Positions 15,638 to 25,545 of a stretch of DNA of 64,000 nt are shown in pieces. Both the position numbers and the translations under genes were made by a program. Under the pieces are notes generated by a model. That model was not told the origin of the DNA, ran no database searches, and was given only the letters and a program-made list of their open reading frames with translations. Position 1 is the first letter of the stretch, and every line of letters begins with the position of its first letter. Source of the DNA: Mansonella perstans. Its lineage: Eukaryota > Nematoda > Chromadorea > Rhabditida > Onchocercidae. The stretch is from contig JBAMDO010000106.1 of the NCBI GenBank assembly GCA_037074765.1, positions 124,001-188,000 on the forward strand. The letters are read 5' to 3'.

Positions 15638-15741
15638 TCAAAGGGGTCCCTTAATATTAATTGCGTTAATTCCGAGTATCGAATTATCACCAAAGAAATA
15701 TCTACCTCCCTCACCGCGCATACCCGGTCTTCGTTGTAATA
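15638..15741 (-). other. Candidate orphan exon, unknown product
   Basis: A strong minus-strand acceptor (CCCTCTCTGCAG) is followed by a frame reading QRRPGMRGEGGRYFFG, then DNSILGINAINIKGPL and a stop at 15638. The composition is more protein-like and more GC-rich than the flanks. No confident upstream exon was found, although a possible donor (AACAG, then GTAGCC) lies about 85 bases upstream. It could be the last exon of a small secreted-peptide gene or a 5' leader of spermidine synthase. I do not recognise it. Confidence 0.22.
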
Positions 15742-16475
15742 CTGCAGAGAGGGAAACGTTATGCAAAAAATTAATCCCATTTGTTTGGATGAACATATTA
15801 AGCATTGAGTTCTGGCTACCTGTTCTCTGTTTCAGTTAGCAGAGATGATAAATCTTAAACTTTATCTCAGAGATCATCTAATTGTCCTTCTATGTTAGGT
15901 TTATTCATGAAAATAGTCATAAAATATAGGTGGCCTAGAAAGAGCAAAATGATATGTTATCAATAAAAATAAGACAGAGATGGAACAAAATTTACTGGCA
16001 GAAAGACTAATTTAGTGATAAGAAAAGAAAAGCCTTAAAATTGAATGAACAGACTGATAACAATAGTTGACAAATGTAATCACTTCTTCAATGACATTTA
16101 TAAATTTCCATTAGCTCATTTGCCAGCATATGTAGAAATAGACATTTTCATATCAAACAATTATCGTTTCACTCAAGTGAACAACTCTAAAGAAAACAAT
16201 CAAAACTAAATAATAAATCATGAAAAATTGTTTAAAAAATTTTTATACTTTTATTATTTAAAGATCAAACTAAAGAAGTTCAACATAGTAGTAACGAAAA
16301 ATTAATGAACAGAAATGTAAATTAATGCATATTTATCAAAAAAAAAAAAAATTGAAGCAAAGCTTTGCAAAAAATCGCAGAAGAAATAAAATCAAAAAGT
16401 AGTCTGAGATTAAGTTATTTTAGGCCCTTAGAATAAGTATGCAAATATTGGAGAAGTGTGCAAATATTGGAGAAC

Positions 16476-16516
16476 TTATGTCACTCACAAAATATTTTTT
16501 TTTGTGAGTGACATAA
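16476..16516. repeat. Perfect 17-bp inverted repeat (hairpin)
   Basis: TTATGTCACTCACAAAA (16476-16492) and its exact complement TTTTGTGAGTGACATAA (16500-16516) flank a seven-base T-rich loop. Just before it, caaatattggagaa is directly repeated. Such a perfect stem is well beyond the background here. It lies 390 bases left of the retrotransposon. Confidence 0.8.
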
Positions 16517-16901
16517 ATTAATTAAGCAAACACAAAATACCTTGTTCAAATTGTTTTAAAAAAATTAAACAATTCAATAAATTACCTGAGACTATGCTGG
16601 TATCAATTGGTTCAGAAAATTGATTTTTTTCAATTTAAAAATATATCATTCCTAATTCTGTTTTCTTTAATGCCTGTAATTTTCTTCATATGTCAATAAT
16701 TCAAGCTATATGGTTGTTTTTAAAAAGTGTTTTTAAAAAACCATTTATCATTTGAAAGTTTCTGAAAAAGTGCTAAAGCAAATTTGTTTTCTTGTTGTAT
16801 TTAGCTTTTATTGTAAATAATCAACAGCATTAATAAAGCTGAAATTTACAATCATCGAATCTAATTTGCTAACCAGTTCCAGAATGCATGTTTTCATGAT
16901 A

Positions 16902-16906
16902 TTATC
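16902..16906 (+). repeat. Target site duplication, left copy (ttatc)
   Basis: The five bases ttatc directly abut the left LTR and recur at 23597-23601 directly after the right LTR. A 5-bp duplication fits BEL/Pao integrases. Confidence 0.85.
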
Positions 16907-17257
16907 TGTCGCGAAATTCATAACGCGAAATTCCCAATAGGGTTTAAATCTGATTGTATTAACGGCTTTTATGAGCCACCTAATTAATTTCGTAATGTTT
17001 AATCTCTTTGTTCCAATTATAAGCTGTCAAACTCTTTCCTACCATAAACTAACAAAGAGGCAGCTGCAATTAACATCTTATTAACCAAAACCATTCTGTA
17101 ACTGTGTCGAAATCCTTTGTTTGATGCTTATGCTTACATGCAATATATTGTACCTTCTCAACCAAGCTTATCTGTACAAAGGATTTCATTTTTTATGATC
17201 TTTAGTTTCTTATAACTCAACTCATTAATACAAGTTTTCTCCGCCTACAATACTCAG

Positions 17258-17265
17258 TATATAAA
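17258..17265 (+). promoter_or_regulatory. TATA box of the 5' LTR promoter
   Basis: TATATAAA lies about 350 bases into the LTR, 196 bases before an AATAAA. The same arrangement recurs in the right LTR at 23285-23292. This spacing is what is expected for a U3 promoter ahead of the R region. Confidence 0.55.
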
Positions 17266-17453
17266 CTCTCAATCATCCAACAGGACCATTTTTGGGATTT
17301 GTTCACATCCACGGCTACTGGTTCTATTCTCCTCATCATTACCGCTTTATTATATGTTAATGTTACCATTAAATACGCGTTCTACATAATTGTTACCATT
17401 AAATACGCGTTCTACATAATTGTTACATTAATCTCGCGTTATCCAATTATTCT

Positions 17454-17459
17454 AATAAA
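17454..17459 (+). terminator. LTR poly(A) signal
   Basis: AATAAA sits about 110 bases from the LTR end; the functional copy for transcript ends would be the equivalent at 23482-23487 in the right LTR. Confidence 0.4.
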
Positions 17460-17575
17460 AGTTTAATTACCCAAGTTTGAGGTGTCAACGCAACTCAACT
17501 CAACGCAACGGTTTAACTACCCAAGTTTGAGATTCGACTGTGCCACGTTACAAAAATTTTCCCGACAATATTTTT

Positions 17576-17593
17576 TGGTGCCACGAGCCGGGA
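17576..17593 (+). other. Candidate tRNA primer-binding site
   Basis: TGGTGCCACGAGCCGGGA starts eight bases after the left LTR. It begins with TGG, the complement of the tRNA 3' CCA. I could not match it confidently to one tRNA species. Confidence 0.55.
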
Positions 17594-17596
17594 ACC

Positions 17597-19369
17597 ATGT
17601 CGAGCAGCTTTATTGTCAACATAGAACCGGTACTACAGGAGTTGGGACAACTGATCGAGGAAACTAAGGGATTGGACTTAACGCCTCTCGACGAGCAGCT
17701 ACCAAACAACGAGCTCTCCATACAATGCGAGGCGAGAAGAAGAACCCTCAACTAAAATATCAAACTCCTCGAGTTATACATTGGCATGATCGAATCGACC
17801 AATTAAAAATGGATGGAATTTATCCAGACAGTTTCGTCGCCGCTGAAGAAGATGGAAGAGGAAGAAAGATATGCGAAGGTCATCAACGAAAAGGGTATTT
17901 TAACTTTGTTAACTAGCGCTAGGAAATTGCATGTGCTTTGGAAAATACATTTACAGGAGATTGAAGAAACATTGAAGGGACTAGGTAGGGTTAAAATAGA
18001 ATCACCAGTCCCACAAGAACTCCAACAACAAGCGTCACGACCAGTTGAATCAACAGTTACCCTGCCTAAATTACCCCTGCCAACATTCAGTGGTGACCCT
18101 AGGTCATGGAGACAATTTTGGAGTGGCTTTGAGGCCGCAGTCCACAAGCACCCGATTCCAGCCATTCAAAAGTTAAATTACTTACTCTCTTGTCTCCGAG
18201 GGGAGGCTTTGCTAGCTGTCAGAGGCTACGACATCGCTCCCGAAAATTATGAAACAATAAAAGATATTCTTATCAATAAATTTGGAAAAACGTCTACCAT
18301 CAAGAAGTCCCTCTTCAAGGAATTGGATTCCATTAAGGGGAGCGAAAGAGATTGGAAAGAAACAGTCGAAGCGATGGAAAGAGTATTCCGACAGATGGAA
18401 GCCCTAGGGGGGAATCTGGAACAATCTACCTTTGAATACATCATCGAGGCGAGACTGCCGAATTGGGCTATAGAGAAGGTGTATGAACAAAAAGAGAAAG
18501 AGCATCATAAGTTTCCACGTAATACCAGAGGAGAAACATCTGCCCTTGATGCAAACGAGCAATCTAATTCAAAAGGTCATACAGCGGTCACCGAGTCAAG
18601 AGAGGTTACAACGAGAAAACCACGGAGACCTTGTGCCTTTTGTAATAAGAAACATTGGGATACCGACTGCCAGGAGTATCCCACCCTCAAACAACGATTG
18701 GAACGACTGGGGGTAATCAAAGCATGCCTCAATTGCCTTAACAAAGGACATGAGGCAAAGGATTGCAGTAGGAGCAAACAAAAATGTTTCTACTGCAAAG
18801 GTCCACACCATAGTGCATTGTGTCATATCAATTATGGCGTACAAAATGTTGGGCCAGTCGATCAGACTCCGACTTCTCCAACCTCGACCAATTCAACGAT
18901 ACGAGGGTCAAATCAAGGAGCCAAAGAAGTTTTACTCTTGTGCAAAGAAATCACAGTGGGTAACCCAAGAAACCCAAAAATCCAAGAAAGGGCCCTAGCA
19001 TTGTTTGATAGCGGCTCGCAATTATCCTTTATAACTAAGGATCTAGCAAGGCGCCTTAATCTTCAAGGAAAAGAAGAAGGTGAAATACGGATTGCTTCAT
19101 TTGGCACTAAGAAACCAATGCGACATCCCACAACCAAAGTAAAAATTGAAGCAAAAATAGGACCGGATAAAGTTATCTGGTTTGAGGCTAACACGATCGA
19201 TTACTTGACAAATAAATTACAAGTAGTCAACTTAAAGGATCAGGATTTAACCTCGATAATCGACCAGGACCAATTAGAAGGCCCTAAAAGTTATTGGAAA
19301 CAACCGGATATACTCATTGGGACGGACTACTTCTTCAAATTTATCCAAATAGGAAAAGCGAAAAATTGA
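17597..19369 (+). pseudogene. BEL/Pao gag with aspartic protease, two in-frame stops
   Basis: The first ATG after the primer-binding site is at 17597. Its frame continues to 19369 but is broken by TAA at 17753 and TAA at 17804; both are in the same frame as the long downstream part (17813-19369, 518 codons), so they are nonsense changes, not frameshifts. The downstream part holds a DUF1759-type gag region (LPTFSGDPRSWRQFW) and CCHC-like zinc knuckles (CLNCLNKGHEAKDC and CFYCKGPHHSALC, with a divergent one before them). It then has a retropepsin-like active site DSGS at 19007, as in DUF1758/Peptidase A17 proteins. Gag packages the RNA and the protease matures the polyprotein. Whether the stops are real or artefacts cannot be told from the sequence alone. 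Confidence 0.85.
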
Positions 19370-20154
19370 AATCCGGATTTTCCTTACTCCACACCAAGCT
19401 TGGACCTATGTTAGCAGGAAGTGGACACATAAATGGGATTCCAATTCTTGATTCAGAGAAAGCCGAACCAGTATGTATGGCTAACGTTACCGGTCCGGAC
19501 GTCGACCAATTCTGGAAATTGGAATTAATAGGTATCCAAGATCAGCCTAATGCCCAGGACGACGAAAGGGCGTTGCAACATTTCAAAGAAAATATCTCCA
19601 AACACAATGGAAGATACCAAGTTTGCTGGCCGTGGAAAGAAACAAAGGTCAAATTAGGAAGTAATTATGGCTTATGCTATGGTCGACTCAGGACATTAGT
19701 CAAACGATTGCAGGCGGATGAACGCTTGCTTCACCAATACGATAAAGTTATCAGCGACCAACTACATTCAAAGATAATAGAGGAAGTTCATCCAGACATG
19801 GATCAAACAAGCATGATTCATTATCTGCCTCACCACGAAGTTATGGCTCCACACAAACCCATAACAAAGCTCAGGATCGTCCATGACGCATCTGCACACC
19901 TCAAAGGGATGCGGAGCCTAAATGAAGTTCTCTACCGTGGACCTATCATGCTTCCAGATTTAGTAGGAATATTGTTACGCTTCCGAATGATGAAGAAAGT
20001 AATTATTGCCGATGTAGAAAAGGCATTCCTACAACTAGAACTCCATCCATCGGATAGAAACTGCACCAGATTTCTCTGGCTAAAGGACGTTCATAGTGCA
20101 GTTACCGAAGAAAATTTGAAACGATATCGTTTTAGAAGAGTTCCTTTGGCGTGA
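19294..20154 (+). pseudogene. BEL/Pao pol, N-terminal part (start of reverse transcriptase)
   Basis: This frame is shifted by one relative to gag and takes over near 19360, where gag runs GKAKN then stop. It reads HTKLGPMLAG, PHKPITKLRIVHDASAH, and the first RT catalytic block IIADVEKAFLQLELH, then ends at FRRVPLA and a stop at 20152. The reading continues in the next frame after a T-run and GGCGTG, so a one-base loss at about 20145 breaks the polymerase. No classical XXXYYYZ slippery heptamer is visible at the gag junction; the run AAAAATTGA there is only a weak candidate. Confidence 0.85.
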
Positions 20155-22469
20155 TATCGTCGCCCTTCTTACTATCAGCGACGCTCAACCATCACCTCGA
20201 AACCAATGGAACCGAACTTGCACTAGAGATCAGAAGGAATCTCTATGTGGATAACGTCATATTATCCGCGATGGACACTGAAGAAGCCTTGCGGAAATAT
20301 GAAGAAACAAAGTCCATTTTTAGAGATGCAGCAATGAATATGCGAGAGTTCCTATCGAATGACGAGGACTTCAATACCAAAATCGCCGAGCAGGATCGAG
20401 CGAACATGGATGAAAAGAAAATCCTTGGCATCAAATGGGATCATGTCAAGGATACTATTCAAATAACAGCAAGACCATGGACGGGAAAAGAACTAACAAA
20501 GAGGACGGTCTTACAGTTTGTAGCGTCTCAGTATGACCCTATGGGATTCCTCGTCCCTACGATGATCCGATTCAAATTATTCCTACAAAATTTATGGAAA
20601 GGGAATAATGCATGGGATCAACCCATAAGCGATAAGGATATAGACATATGGAACTCTCTCATATCCGATTGGTCAACAAGCATAATAGAGCTCCCGAGAT
20701 TTGTGACCGATTACACAAATCAAACTCAAATTCATGTTTTCACAGATGCATCCAGTGTAGCATATGCGGCAGCCGTATATCTCCGAAATCATCAAATTCA
20801 AGGAACAGATACACGTTTAATCTTTGCCAAATCTCGGATCGTGCCAATTAAAGGAATGACTATACCCCGATTGGAGTTATTAGGAATACTCATCGGGGTA
20901 CGAGCGGCACATTTCGTAATCAAGCAGTTGGAGTTGGAAACCAAGGCAGTTATCTTATGGTCCGATTCTAAGTGTGCCATCCACTGGATTCAAAACCATT
21001 CCAGACTCCTACCGCGATTCGTACAAAACCGTGTTGAAGAAATACGGAAGGCAAACTTTCAGTTCCGATATATTCCAAGCGAGCATAATCCCGTGGATAT
21101 TGCAACAAGGGGATATCCCACGAAAATTGGAAAAGTACGAGCCATGGTGTATGGACCCTCATGGTTAAAAGAAAATGAATCCAGTTGGCCATACTGGGAA
21201 TTTAATTTCAAAGAAGAAACTGAAGAAGAACTAGACGAAATAACCATCGCAAAGGTTACAACTCATATCAACGAGAGTTTTAAACTGATAGATGGAAGTC
21301 GTTTTAGCAGATGGCTAAAATTATTACGGACAACTATACGAGTGCTCAAGTTTATTAAATGGTTACAACCACTTTCGGCTGTGAAGGAAAGATTCACAAC
21401 CGAAGATTACAAGTTGGCAGAGTGGACATTAATCAAACAAGCGCAAGCCGAAGGAATCACACAAGAAGAAAAGGAAAAATGGAATTTGTGTCGCGATGAT
21501 AAGAAAATCTGGAGGTCTCTGAGTCGATTAGAGAACTCAGAATTAGAAAGGAGCAGCAAACGCCCTATTTATCTTCCAAGACACAATTCGATAACCGAGC
21601 TCATCATACAACAACATCACGAAGACTTACATCATGCTGGAGTTGCTCACACACTAGCAGAAATACGACGTAATTTCTGGGTACCGAAAGGCAGAAGCGA
21701 AGTCAAACGAGTACTAAACAAGTGTAGGGCTTGTAAACGGTGGACGACCAAGCCATTCAAGCTTCCGGAAATGCCAAGCCTCCCAGAAGAACGGGTCACT
21801 CGGTCTAGAACCTTTGCACATGTAGGTCTAGACTACTTCGGTCCCCTCTCTGTTAAAACTGAGAGTGGAAATACCAAACTATGGGTAGCTTTGTTTACGT
21901 GTTTCACTACCAGAGCTATCCATTTGGAATTAGCTGACAACCTATCAGCCGAATGTTTTCTGGACATCTTTAGAAGATTTATTGCGCGACGAGGTTGTCC
22001 AGAATCTGTCTTGAGTGACAACGCAAGTCAATTCCAGCTAGTCTTCAAAACAATGAAGGAGCAGGACTTCAAGCTAACAAACTTCCTTGCGAAAAAAGGG
22101 ATGGTTTGGGAAAATATTATACCAAAGGCTCCTTGGAGCGGAGGAGTTTATGAAAGGCTCATTGGCTTGACGAAGAAAGCTATGAAGAGAGCTATCGGCA
22201 GAAGACTATTATGGGAGAGAGAACTAATAACTCTAATAATAGAAGTCGAGGGAATACTCAATACTCGACCACTAACTTACGTAAATTGCGATGATTACGC
22301 AATTATACGTCCAATTGATTTCGTCTCCCCCAATGCCTCACTGGTTACACCACTCGCTAACACCGCAGACCAAGAGGAATTTATTCCTCATAAACTCAAC
22401 AACAAAGAAAAACTTGTTAAATATTGGTCGAAGGCACTCAAGATCTTGGACACATTCTGGGAGACCTGA
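20151..22469 (+). pseudogene. BEL/Pao pol main part: RT, RNase H, integrase
   Basis: The 772-codon frame contains the RT active-site block YVDN at 20244 (the usual second aspartate replaced by N, as in BEL elements), an RNase H-like FTDASS followed by LWSDSK, and an H2C2 integrase zinc finger ([14 protein letters not shown] then CRAC). It also holds the integrase catalytic residues D in GLDYFGP, D in LSDNASQF and E in GGVYERLIG. It stops at TGA 22467-22469, where the same frame carries on without interruption for another 166 codons; the stop is thus a point nonsense change. The polymerase copies element RNA into DNA and the integrase inserts it. Confidence 0.9.
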
Positions 22470-22967
22470 AAAAATGACTATTTAACCAGTCTCAGAGAAA
22501 GAACTCAAAGGCATCATAGATCCCCAAGAAATGTGGAAACCAGAATACCACGTGAGAATGAAATCGTTTTACTAATGGAACCCGAAATACCTCGCGGTAT
22601 ATGGAAATTAGTAAAAATAATTAAAATCAACAGAGGACGTGATGGAAGTATCAGGAGTGGCACAATCCAAATGCCTAATGGGAAACAAGTTAATCGTTCG
22701 ATTAACATGCTATGCCCCATGGAAATAGATGCTTCCAACGATATGGAAGAGAAACAGGAAGATGAGCTGGACAACCCATTGCTAGCCGAACAAGAAGTGC
22801 CACAAGAAATTGGGCAATACAAGCAACAGCCGTACCAAACAATGGGATGTGTTAAAAGATCAACAACAACAACAAAGAGCGATAAAGGAATTATAACCAT
22901 AACTACCCTCAATCCCCACTCTAGCTTCTCTCTCCTCCCTTTGGGAGTGTCGCGAAATTCCCAATAG
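22470..22967 (+). pseudogene. BEL/Pao pol C-terminal tail (DUF5641-like) after the TGA
   Basis: Downstream of the TGA the same frame reads YLTSLRER, RENEIVLLMEPEIPRGIWKL, IRSGTIQMPNGKQVNRSIN, the DUF5641 pattern found at the end of BEL/Pao integrases. It runs on into the first 20 bases of the right LTR. Confidence 0.8.
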
Positions 22968-23596
22968 GGTTTAAATCTGATTGTATTAACGGCTTTTATG
23001 AGCCACCTAATTAATTTCGTAATGTTTAATCTCTTTGTTCCAATTATAAGCTGTCAAACTCTTTCCTACCATAAACTAACAAAGAGGCAGCTGCAATTAA
23101 CATCTTATTAACCAAAACCATTCTGTAACTGTGTCGAAATCCTTTGTTTGATGCTTATGCTTACATGCAATATATTGTACCTTCTCAACCAAGCTTATCT
23201 GTACAAAGGATTTCATTTTTTATGATCTTTAGTTTCTTATAACTCAACTCATTAATACAAGTTTTCTCCGCCTACAATACTCAGTATATAAACTCTCAAT
23301 CATCCCAACAGGACCATTTTTGGGATTTGTTCACATCCACGGCTACTGGTTCTATTCTCCTCATCATTACCGCTTTATTATATGTTAATGTTACCATTAA
23401 ATACGCGTTCTACATAATTGTTACCATTAAATACGCGTTCTACATAATTGTTACATTAATCTCGCGTTATCCAATTATTCTAATAAAAGGTTTAATTACC
23501 CAAGTTTGAGGTGTCAACGCAACTCAACTCAACGCAACGGTTTAACTACCAAAGTTTGAGATTCGACTGTGCCACGTTACAAAAACTTTCCCGACA
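22948..23596 (+). repeat. 3' LTR (649 bp)
   Basis: It is nearly identical to the left LTR and shares its TATA box (23285-23292), 30-bp tandem duplication (23389-23448) and AATAAA (23482-23487). It ends CCCGACA. The sequence just before it (tttgggag) is only a weak polypurine tract. Confidence 0.95.
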
Positions 23597-23601
23597 TTAT
23601 C
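23597..23601 (+). repeat. Target site duplication, right copy (ttatc)
   Basis: Matches 16902-16906 exactly and directly follows the right LTR. Confidence 0.85.
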
Positions 23602-25545
23602 ATCTAAAACAAAATTATGTCCTAAATAAAAACTGGAAATGAAAATTGTTAATGATGTTGATAAGATTTAGGAAAATTTTGCTTTACTGGCAAAATTATC
23701 ATTTTTAGGATTAGTTATAGTTGTTTCCATTAAGACTACAAAGTAAAATCCATGAGAAATTAGTCAATTGAAAAATTAGCAATTTTGTGAAATAATTAAA
23801 TGGTCAGGTAAACTGAGAAGATAAAAAGATTCGTATTTGCATTTTCTCTTTTGGAAATGCCTTTAAAAATTTCCAGTCCATTTTATGTTTCAGGGTGAGA
23901 CAAAAATGAAAAAATTTTTAAATTTTTGAGCTAAACAAATCAGCGCTCGTTACTTATCTAATTAATTATCTGCAATGAGAAAACTATGCTTTATGCTTTT
24001 TACTCAGGTCTTTATTGAATTCCTTCTTTTAGTGTGCACCATATTTTATACTTGTCTTTAGCCAGGCTCATGAAAATCTCATATCAAGCATATTTTTGAA
24101 GTGTTGACTTTCTTATGTGTGTAAGTTCTGGATGTCAAACCAAACATTTCTGCTAGTGTCAGAAATATCTGTTATATTTCTTCGATCAACTATATATTTG
24201 AAGCAACCATTCATGGATGGAATCAATCATGCAATAAATGAAATCCTGATTATATAAATTCAAAAACTGATATAATTTATGCTCCTCGTCAGATATAAGA
24301 TTTTGAGAAGTATTTAATTTTATTTCTGCTGTCCATTATTGGAAATTGTTAAAATGTCTAATTATTGTAATCCACAACTGTCCTTAATTTATTTCTAAAT
24401 ATGCTAACATTTGCTACTTTGCAGAAATCCAAGAACTATTACATGTTTTCGTCTTTTTGCAGTATTTTTCGATAATCTCGAATAGAGAAATGAGTGCTAT
24501 CTGATATCTGATTAACAAAAGAATACGTTTCCTCAGTCGTATTCTACGTACACTTTTCAGACTACATTTCTGGATTCCAGATTTTTAAACTGATTGTGAT
24601 CTTTTTTGGTTTAAAAAAATGGGACGTAGCAATGTGCTCGAAAATTTATCTTATGTTTTAAATGCAAAGTATATGTTGGAAATGTACAGCAGAAATAAAA
24701 TTAACAATAAAACTGCAGTAATAAATGATAACGATAACAACAGCAATGATAACAACAATAATATGTAGAATACTGACGGCATATTTCATAAGTGAAAAAA
24801 TAATTACCAGCGAAAAAAATATTGGAGAAACTTGACTGCATGTTAGTTTTTATTCTAGATTGAGGCAATGAACTAAATATTACGCAAGATATATTTCAGG
24901 ACATATCCCAGAGTAAGCAAAGGCACTAAAAACAGCTGAACAAATAAGATGGTAAGGATCCCGCTACTCTCTCAAAAAAGCGAATTAAAACAAATGCTAG
25001 TGAAGTGCTTCTCCTTAAATCCCACTTTAAGAGTAGTAGTTCCAGAGAAAAGCGAACTATAATGTATAACGAACTATATTAATGATGTTTTTAGGAAATA
25101 TATATATAATGGAAAATACTGGAAAAAAAGAAATAATAGCACACAAAATTATCTAAGCTTTGGTGTTGGCATTATGTATCTCAACATGATTAATAATATA
25201 AAATAATTTAACGGCAGCTAGCAAAATTTTTGCTTTATGAGGTAGTTGGAGAAAAACAATTATGACAGGATAAAGTATATCATAAATAAATACGAATAAG
25301 CATATGTGGTAAAACATTAACAAGAACAGGTAACTAAATATAATTTTAAAATCGAATAATGGCGAATAAGCCAATAATTCATCTAAAACATGAGGGTGCT
25401 GAATTTGTGAAATGCATTAAAGTTGTTTAAAACTTCTCAAACGAATCACAATAGATCGTATTTCACAATATCGAAATCTAAACCTAGTATAAATGATAAA
25501 ATAAGCGATAATTTCTAAGATGAAAACTGATAAAAACCCTGCCGT
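23602..25545. other. Intergenic region downstream of ING3
   Basis: AT-rich DNA between the transposon and the ING3 stop codon. It should contain the ING3 3' UTR at its right end. No exon-like sequence was found on either strand. Confidence 0.4.

Larger units (their letters stand above)
15208..16906. other. Intergenic DNA upstream of spermidine synthase, interrupted by the transposon
   Basis: Apart from the candidate exon at 15638-15741 and the hairpin at 16476-16516, I see only AT-rich sequence. The spermidine synthase promoter should lie within the first few hundred bases above 15207. Confidence 0.4.
16907..17567 (+). repeat. 5' LTR (661 bp)
   Basis: It begins TGTCGCGAAATTC and ends CCCGACA, matching the right LTR along its whole length. 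A 14-bp segment (ATAACGCGAAATTC) near its start, absent from the right LTR, is a local duplication of the first bases. A 30-bp unit is tandemly duplicated at 17361-17390 and 17391-17420 in both LTRs. A TATA box and a poly(A) signal are listed separately. Confidence 0.95.
16907..23596 (+). mobile_element. Full-length BEL/Pao-type LTR retrotransposon with disrupted ORFs
   Basis: The element is 6690 bp, bounded by TG...CA LTRs (16907-17567 and 22948-23596) and flanked by ttatc on both sides. Inside lie, in order, a candidate primer-binding site, gag with CCHC knuckles, an aspartic protease, reverse transcriptase, RNase H, integrase and a DUF5641-type tail; this order and the DUF1759/Peptidase A17 style gag-protease are typical of the BEL/Pao family. 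There is no env frame. By eye the LTRs differ by two substitutions, two single-base indels and a 14-bp insertion in the left LTR, so insertion looks recent. Coding is nevertheless broken: in-frame stops at 17753 and 17804 in gag, a frame change at the gag/pol junction near 19360, a one-base frameshift near 20145 in the RT, and a TGA at 22467. Confidence 0.95.

Noticed and set aside
19355..19375. Programmed -1 frameshift site at the gag/pol junction
   Set aside because: No X-XXY-YYZ heptamer in the right register was found, and the element has other plain lesions, so a mutation or error is as likely.
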